A DNA stretch of 7,330 bases, from positions 1-7,330 of the forward strand of contig PEWW01000138.1 of NCBI GenBank assembly GCA_002779345.1, given 5' to 3'. Under the pieces are notes generated by a model. That model ran no database searches. It was not told the DNA's origin and worked only from the letters and a program-made list of their open reading frames with translations. A program made the translations under genes and the position numbers. Positions 4,972 through 7,330 of the stretch are shown here, one piece after another; position 1 is the stretch's first letter, and every line of letters begins with the position of its first letter. This DNA comes from Candidatus Omnitrophica bacterium CG07_land_8_20_14_0_80_50_8. GTDB taxonomy: Bacteria; Omnitrophota; Gorgyraeia; 2-02-FULL-51-18.

Positions 4972-6820
4972 TAGCCCTGACTGCTTCCGCGTCGAGCACT
5001 TCTTTTTCCAAGAGTACCTTCGCGAGTGCTTTAAGTTGATCCATGTGCGCGGTCAATTCGTTCCTGGCCTTGGTATAAGCCTCCTCGATGATTCGTTTGA
5101 TCTCCACGTCTATCATGCGAGCCGTTTCTTCGCTGTAATTTCTCTCTTCGCCCAAATCGCGGCCTAAAAATACCTGATGATCCCTGCGTCCGAGCGTCAA
5201 GTTTCCCATCTTTTCGCTCATGCCAAATTCGCATATCATCCGCCGCGCGATATTGGTGGCCACTTCCAGATCGTTGTGAGCACCGGTGGTGATCTCCCCG
5301 AAATTAAGCTCCTCTGAGGCGCGTCCTCCCAAAAGGACCACCAGTTTTCCCAATAATTCTTTCTTTGAAACGAGGTATCTGTCTTCGAGCGGCACTTGCA
5401 TCGTGTAGCCCAACGCCGCGGTGCCGCGAGGAATAATAGAAACTTTATGCAAAGGATCCGCGCCGGGCACTAAAAGGGCAAGCAACGTGTGGCCCGACTC
5501 ATGATAGGCGACAATGATCCGCTCGTTGGCGGATATAATACGGCTTTTCCGCTCGGGCCCCGCCATCACGCGCTCAATCGACGCCTGCAGTTCCACCATG
5601 CCCACGCCTTCCTTATTGTACCGCGCGGCGAGGAGGGCCGCTTCGTTGGCAAGGTTCGCGATGTCCGCCCCCGAGAAGCCGGGAGTCTGACGCGCGATAG
5701 ATTTTAAATCCACGTGATCGAGCAGTTTAATATTTTTCGTATGAACCTTCAAAATCGCCTCACGGCCGTTCAAATCAGGCCGGTCGATGACGATCTGACG
5801 GTCAAATCGCCCCGGGCGCAAAAGCGCGGGATCCAACACATCGGGCCTGTTGGTCGCCGCGATCAAGATCACCGCCTCCTGAGTGTTAAAACCGTCCATC
5901 TCAACTAAAAGCGCGTTCAACGTTTGTTCGCGCTCGTCGTGGCCTCCGCCGATCCCCGCGAACCTCTGCCGGCCGATCGCGTCGATCTCGTCTATAAAAA
6001 TAATACAGCCCTTTCCGGTCGCCTTGACGGTTTTCTTCGCCTGCTCAAAGAGGTCCCGCACGCGCGAGGCGCCCACGCCGACGAACATTTCCACAAAATC
6101 CGATCCCGAAATCGAAAAAAACGGAACGTCCGCCTCGCCGCTGACCGCTTTAGCCAATAGGGTCTTGCCCGTGCCCGGCGGCCCCATTAGCAGAACCCCT
6201 TTCGGAATTTTTCCGCCCAGCTTTTGAAATTTCTTAGGTTCTTTTAAAAACTCGATGATTTCTTTCAATTCTTCCTTCGCTTCTTCGACGCCGGCGACAT
6301 CTTGAAAGGTAATCTTGGTATTGGCCGAAAGCCGCGCCTTGGATTTCCCAAACGACATGATCCGTCCGGTGCCGCCCGCGCCGCCGCCCCGGTACATGAG
6401 AAACCAAAAAAGACCCACAAAAAGAAGCGGCCCTATCACCGCGTATAAAAGCTGGGACCAAAACGTCTTTTCTGGACGGATCTCATAGTTGGGTAGTTTT
6501 TCTCTCAACGTCCGCTCAATATCCGGGTCGCGCTCCGGAAGCAAGACGTGGTATTTTTCACCGGTCACCAGATCCCCCGTGACATCGCTGGCCACACGGA
6601 TCCCCGACTTGATCGCGGGCTTCGACATATTGGACTCGAGCATCGAGTAAAATTCGCCGTAAGTCAATTGCCGGCTCTGCTTTTCGACCGGCAGCGTCCC
6701 CACTCGCGTGAAATAAAATATGCTCATGAACAGAACGATCCATAAAAATATAGAGCCGGGAAACCACTCTCTGGGGTTCTTTTTGGAAGACGGCTTTTGA
6801 CTATCGTTAGGCTGACTCAT
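4943..6820 (-). CDS. ftsH: ATP-dependent zinc metalloprotease FtsH
   Basis: FtsH is the membrane-anchored AAA+ protease that extracts and degrades misassembled membrane proteins and some soluble regulators. At 625 residues it is of typical length. Two membrane helices (about 22-38 and 122-142) flank a periplasmic domain. The AAA module has Walker A GPPGTGKT (213-220), the substrate-contacting pore loop MFVGVG (245-250), Walker B IIFIDEID (273-280) and the second region of homology [21 protein letters not shown] (321-341, given in outline). The protease has the zinc motif HESGH (440-444, HEXXH) and the third-ligand Asp517 in [11 protein letters not shown] Gly-rich linker (145-152) follows the second helix. 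It is the first gene of the operon, with a TATAAT promoter about 75 nt upstream. No strong Shine-Dalgarno sequence precedes the ATG. Everything expected of an active enzyme is intact. Confidence 0.98.
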   Translation of the reverse strand: MSQPNDSQKPSSKKNPREWFPGSIFLWIVLFMSIFYFTRVGTLPVEKQSRQLTYGEFYSMLESNMSKPAIKSGIRVASDVTGDLVTGEKYHVLLPERDPDIERTLREKLPNYEIRPEKTFWSQLLYAVIGPLLFVGLFWFLMYRGGGAGGTGRIMSFGKSKARLSANTKITFQDVAGVEEAKEELKEIIEFLKEPKKFQKLGGKIPKGVLLMGPPGTGKTLLAKAVSGEADVPFFSISGSDFVEMFVGVGASRVRDLFEQAKKTVKATGKGCIIFIDEIDAIGRQRFAGIGGGHDEREQTLNALLVEMDGFNTQEAVILIAATNRPDVLDPALLRPGRFDRQIVIDRPDLNGREAILKVHTKNIKLLDHVDLKSIARQTPGFSGADIANLANEAALLAARYNKEGVGMVELQASIERVMAGPERKSRIISANERIIVAYHESGHTLLALLVPGADPLHKVSIIPRGTAALGYTMQVPLEDRYLVSKKELLGKLVVLLGGRASEELNFGEITTGAHNDLEVATNIARRMICEFGMSEKMGNLTLGRRDHQVFLGRDLGEERNYSEETARMIDVEIKRIIEEAYTKARNELTAHMDQLKALAKVLLEKEVLDAEAVRAIVGIPTAAL

Positions 6821-6894
6821 ACCGCTGATCTTTCTATTTGGTTATGTGCGCGATGACCCCAAGCAATTTGCCCCACGGTCATGGCGGAAGCCGC

Positions 6895-6923
6895 ATTATA
6901 CCAAAAGTGATTCCCTTTGCAAA
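6895..6923 (-). promoter_or_regulatory. Probable sigma70-type promoter of the ftsH operon
   Basis: Read on the minus strand, a perfect TATAAT lies at 6900-6895. A weak -35 candidate TTTGCA (6923-6918, four of six matches to TTGACA) lies 17 nt upstream. Transcription would start near 6888 and give a leader of about 65-70 nt before the ftsH ATG. This is the only good promoter seen upstream of the leftward genes, so it probably serves the whole run to tRNA-Tyr, although internal promoters cannot be excluded. Confidence 0.6.
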
Positions 6924-6950
6924 GGACGAATCTAAAGCTATCTTCTTTAC

Positions 6951-6979
6951 TTGACAACACGGACCTCAATTCATATACT
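6951..6979 (+). promoter_or_regulatory. Near-consensus sigma70 promoter of the inositol-3-phosphate synthase gene
   Basis: TTGACA (6951-6956) and TATACT (6974-6979) are separated by exactly 17 nt, with a perfect -35 and five of six matches at -10. The expected start near 6986 leaves a leader of about 85 nt before the ATG at 7072. The promoter is back to back with the ftsH promoter; the two -35 elements are 27 nt apart, so shared regulation is possible. Confidence 0.8.
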
Positions 6980-6981
6980 GG

Positions 6982-7031
6982 CAAAATATCGCGTCACTTG
7001 ATACCGCAATATTTTGAAATCGCGTGAGTTG
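6982..7031 (+). repeat. Overlapping inverted and direct repeats at the transcription start, possible operator
   Basis: CAAAATAT (6982-6989) is perfectly inverted as ATATTTTG (7009-7016) around a 19-nt spacer. The 13-mer ATCGCGTCACTTG (6988-7000) recurs as ATCGCGTGAGTTG (7019-7031), 11 of 13 matching, 31 bp apart, close to three helical turns. The block lies directly on the predicted start site and early leader, a usual place for a repressor site or a structured leader RNA. No known riboswitch was recognised. Confidence 0.4.
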
Positions 7032-7037
7032 TAACTG

Positions 7038-7050
7038 GAGCCGGCGGCTC
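7038..7050 (+). other. Short GC-rich hairpin in the leader
   Basis: GAGCC (7038-7042) pairs with GGCTC (7046-7050) around a GGC loop. It stands 21 nt before the start codon and just ahead of AAGGA (7051-7055) and TAGG (7057-7060), the only Shine-Dalgarno-like bases. It could influence ribosome access, but it is too short to call a regulatory element. Confidence 0.3.
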
Positions 7051-7071
7051 AAGGATTAGGCGCTTAAGCTT

Positions 7072-7330
7072 ATGAAAAAAATTAAAATAGCTATTGTCGG
7101 CGTTGGAAACTGCGCGAGTTCTTTGATCCAGGGTCTTGAGTTCTACCGGCGAGCCCGCCTTCAAAACGGACAACGGGACGTACCGGGTCTCATGAATTAT
7201 GAGATCGGCTCCTACCGTCCTCAGGATATCGAGGTCGTGTGCGCTTTCGATATCGATGAGCGTAAAGTGGGCCTGCCTGTCAAGCGCGCGATCTTCCAGG
7301 CGCCCAACTGCACACGGCTGATCACGAACC
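7072..7330 (+). CDS. ino1: Inositol-3-phosphate synthase, N-terminal part (3' end outside window)
   Basis: The frame opens at ATG 7072 and runs off the right edge after 86 codons. The N-terminus KIKIAIVGVGNCASSLIQG (3-21) is the NAD-binding glycine motif of myo-inositol-1-phosphate synthase as found in actinobacteria, archaea and several candidate phyla. It is followed by family-typical VPGLMNYEIGSYRPQDIEVV (37-56) and AFDIDERKVG (58-67). The enzyme isomerises D-glucose 6-phosphate to 1D-myo-inositol 3-phosphate with NAD, usually feeding phosphatidylinositol or inositol-derived solutes. The best Shine-Dalgarno is weak (TAGG, 11 nt before ATG). It is driven by the near-consensus promoter at 6951-6979 and diverges from ftsH. 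The family is well supported; the fate of the inositol phosphate cannot be seen. Confidence 0.88.
   Translation, partial: MKKIKIAIVGVGNCASSLIQGLEFYRRARLQNGQRDVPGLMNYEIGSYRPQDIEVVCAFDIDERKVGLPVKRAIFQAPNCTRLITN

Noticed and set aside
6982..7071. A riboswitch (SAM-II, c-di-AMP or c-di-GMP type) in the inositol synthase leader
   Set aside because: I could not match the conserved core of any of these classes; only repeats and a short hairpin are visible.
1..7330. CRISPR array, toxin-antitoxin pair or defence cassette
   Set aside because: No regularly spaced repeats and no genes beyond the housekeeping operon, the recombinase fragment and the inositol synthase start; other open frames are antisense or out-of-frame to these genes.

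Overview
The window reads as bacterial chromosome from an uncultivated, probably diderm lineage. It is mostly one leftward housekeeping operon. To its right is a divergent gene for inositol-phosphate metabolism, and to its left a scrap of a mobile element. The gene content and the style of the proteins (an Ino1-type inositol-3-phosphate synthase next to ftsH, and a folP-cdaA-ybbR-pdxJ-acpS-nnrD run) would fit candidate phyla such as Omnitrophota or a relative of the old Deltaproteobacteria. That placement is inference only, because there is no rRNA or other phylogenetic marker here.

Layout from left to right. Positions 3-422 (+) hold the AT-rich C-terminal part of a large serine recombinase; its catalytic domain lies off the left edge. 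Positions 423-549 form a convergent gap with a hairpin but no clear terminator. Positions 550-634 and 643-715 (-) are tRNA-Tyr(GUA) and tRNA-Thr(UGU), 8 nt apart. From 6820 down to 678 (-) the order of transcription is ftsH, folP, cdaA, ybbR (cdaR-like), pdxJ, acpS, nnrD, and then the two tRNAs. Gene junctions are tight: 29, 10, 4 and 4 nt overlaps and one 2 nt gap. The exception is a 155 nt gap between cdaA and ybbR that carries a palindromic dispersed-type repeat. Positions 6821-7071 hold two divergent sigma70-type promoters. Position 7072 to the right edge is the start of an inositol-3-phosphate synthase gene on the + strand.

The operon joins membrane-protein quality control (FtsH) to cofactor and second-messenger biosynthesis: folate (FolP), c-di-AMP (CdaA with its YbbR partner), pyridoxal phosphate (PdxJ), activation of acyl carrier protein (AcpS) and repair of hydrated NAD(P)H (NnrD). 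In many bacteria glmM sits beside cdaA-ybbR; it is absent here.

I did not find an evidently new multi-gene system. The most unusual direct observation is that nnrD has no stop codon of its own before the tRNA-Thr gene. It reads 38 nt into that tRNA and stops at a TAA formed by the last anticodon base and the next two loop bases. Also worth a look are the repeat inside the cdaA-ybbR gap, the paired direct and inverted repeats just downstream of a near-consensus promoter of the inositol synthase gene, and substitutions at conserved motifs of CdaA (DGG for DGA) and PdxJ (NIGY for NIGH).
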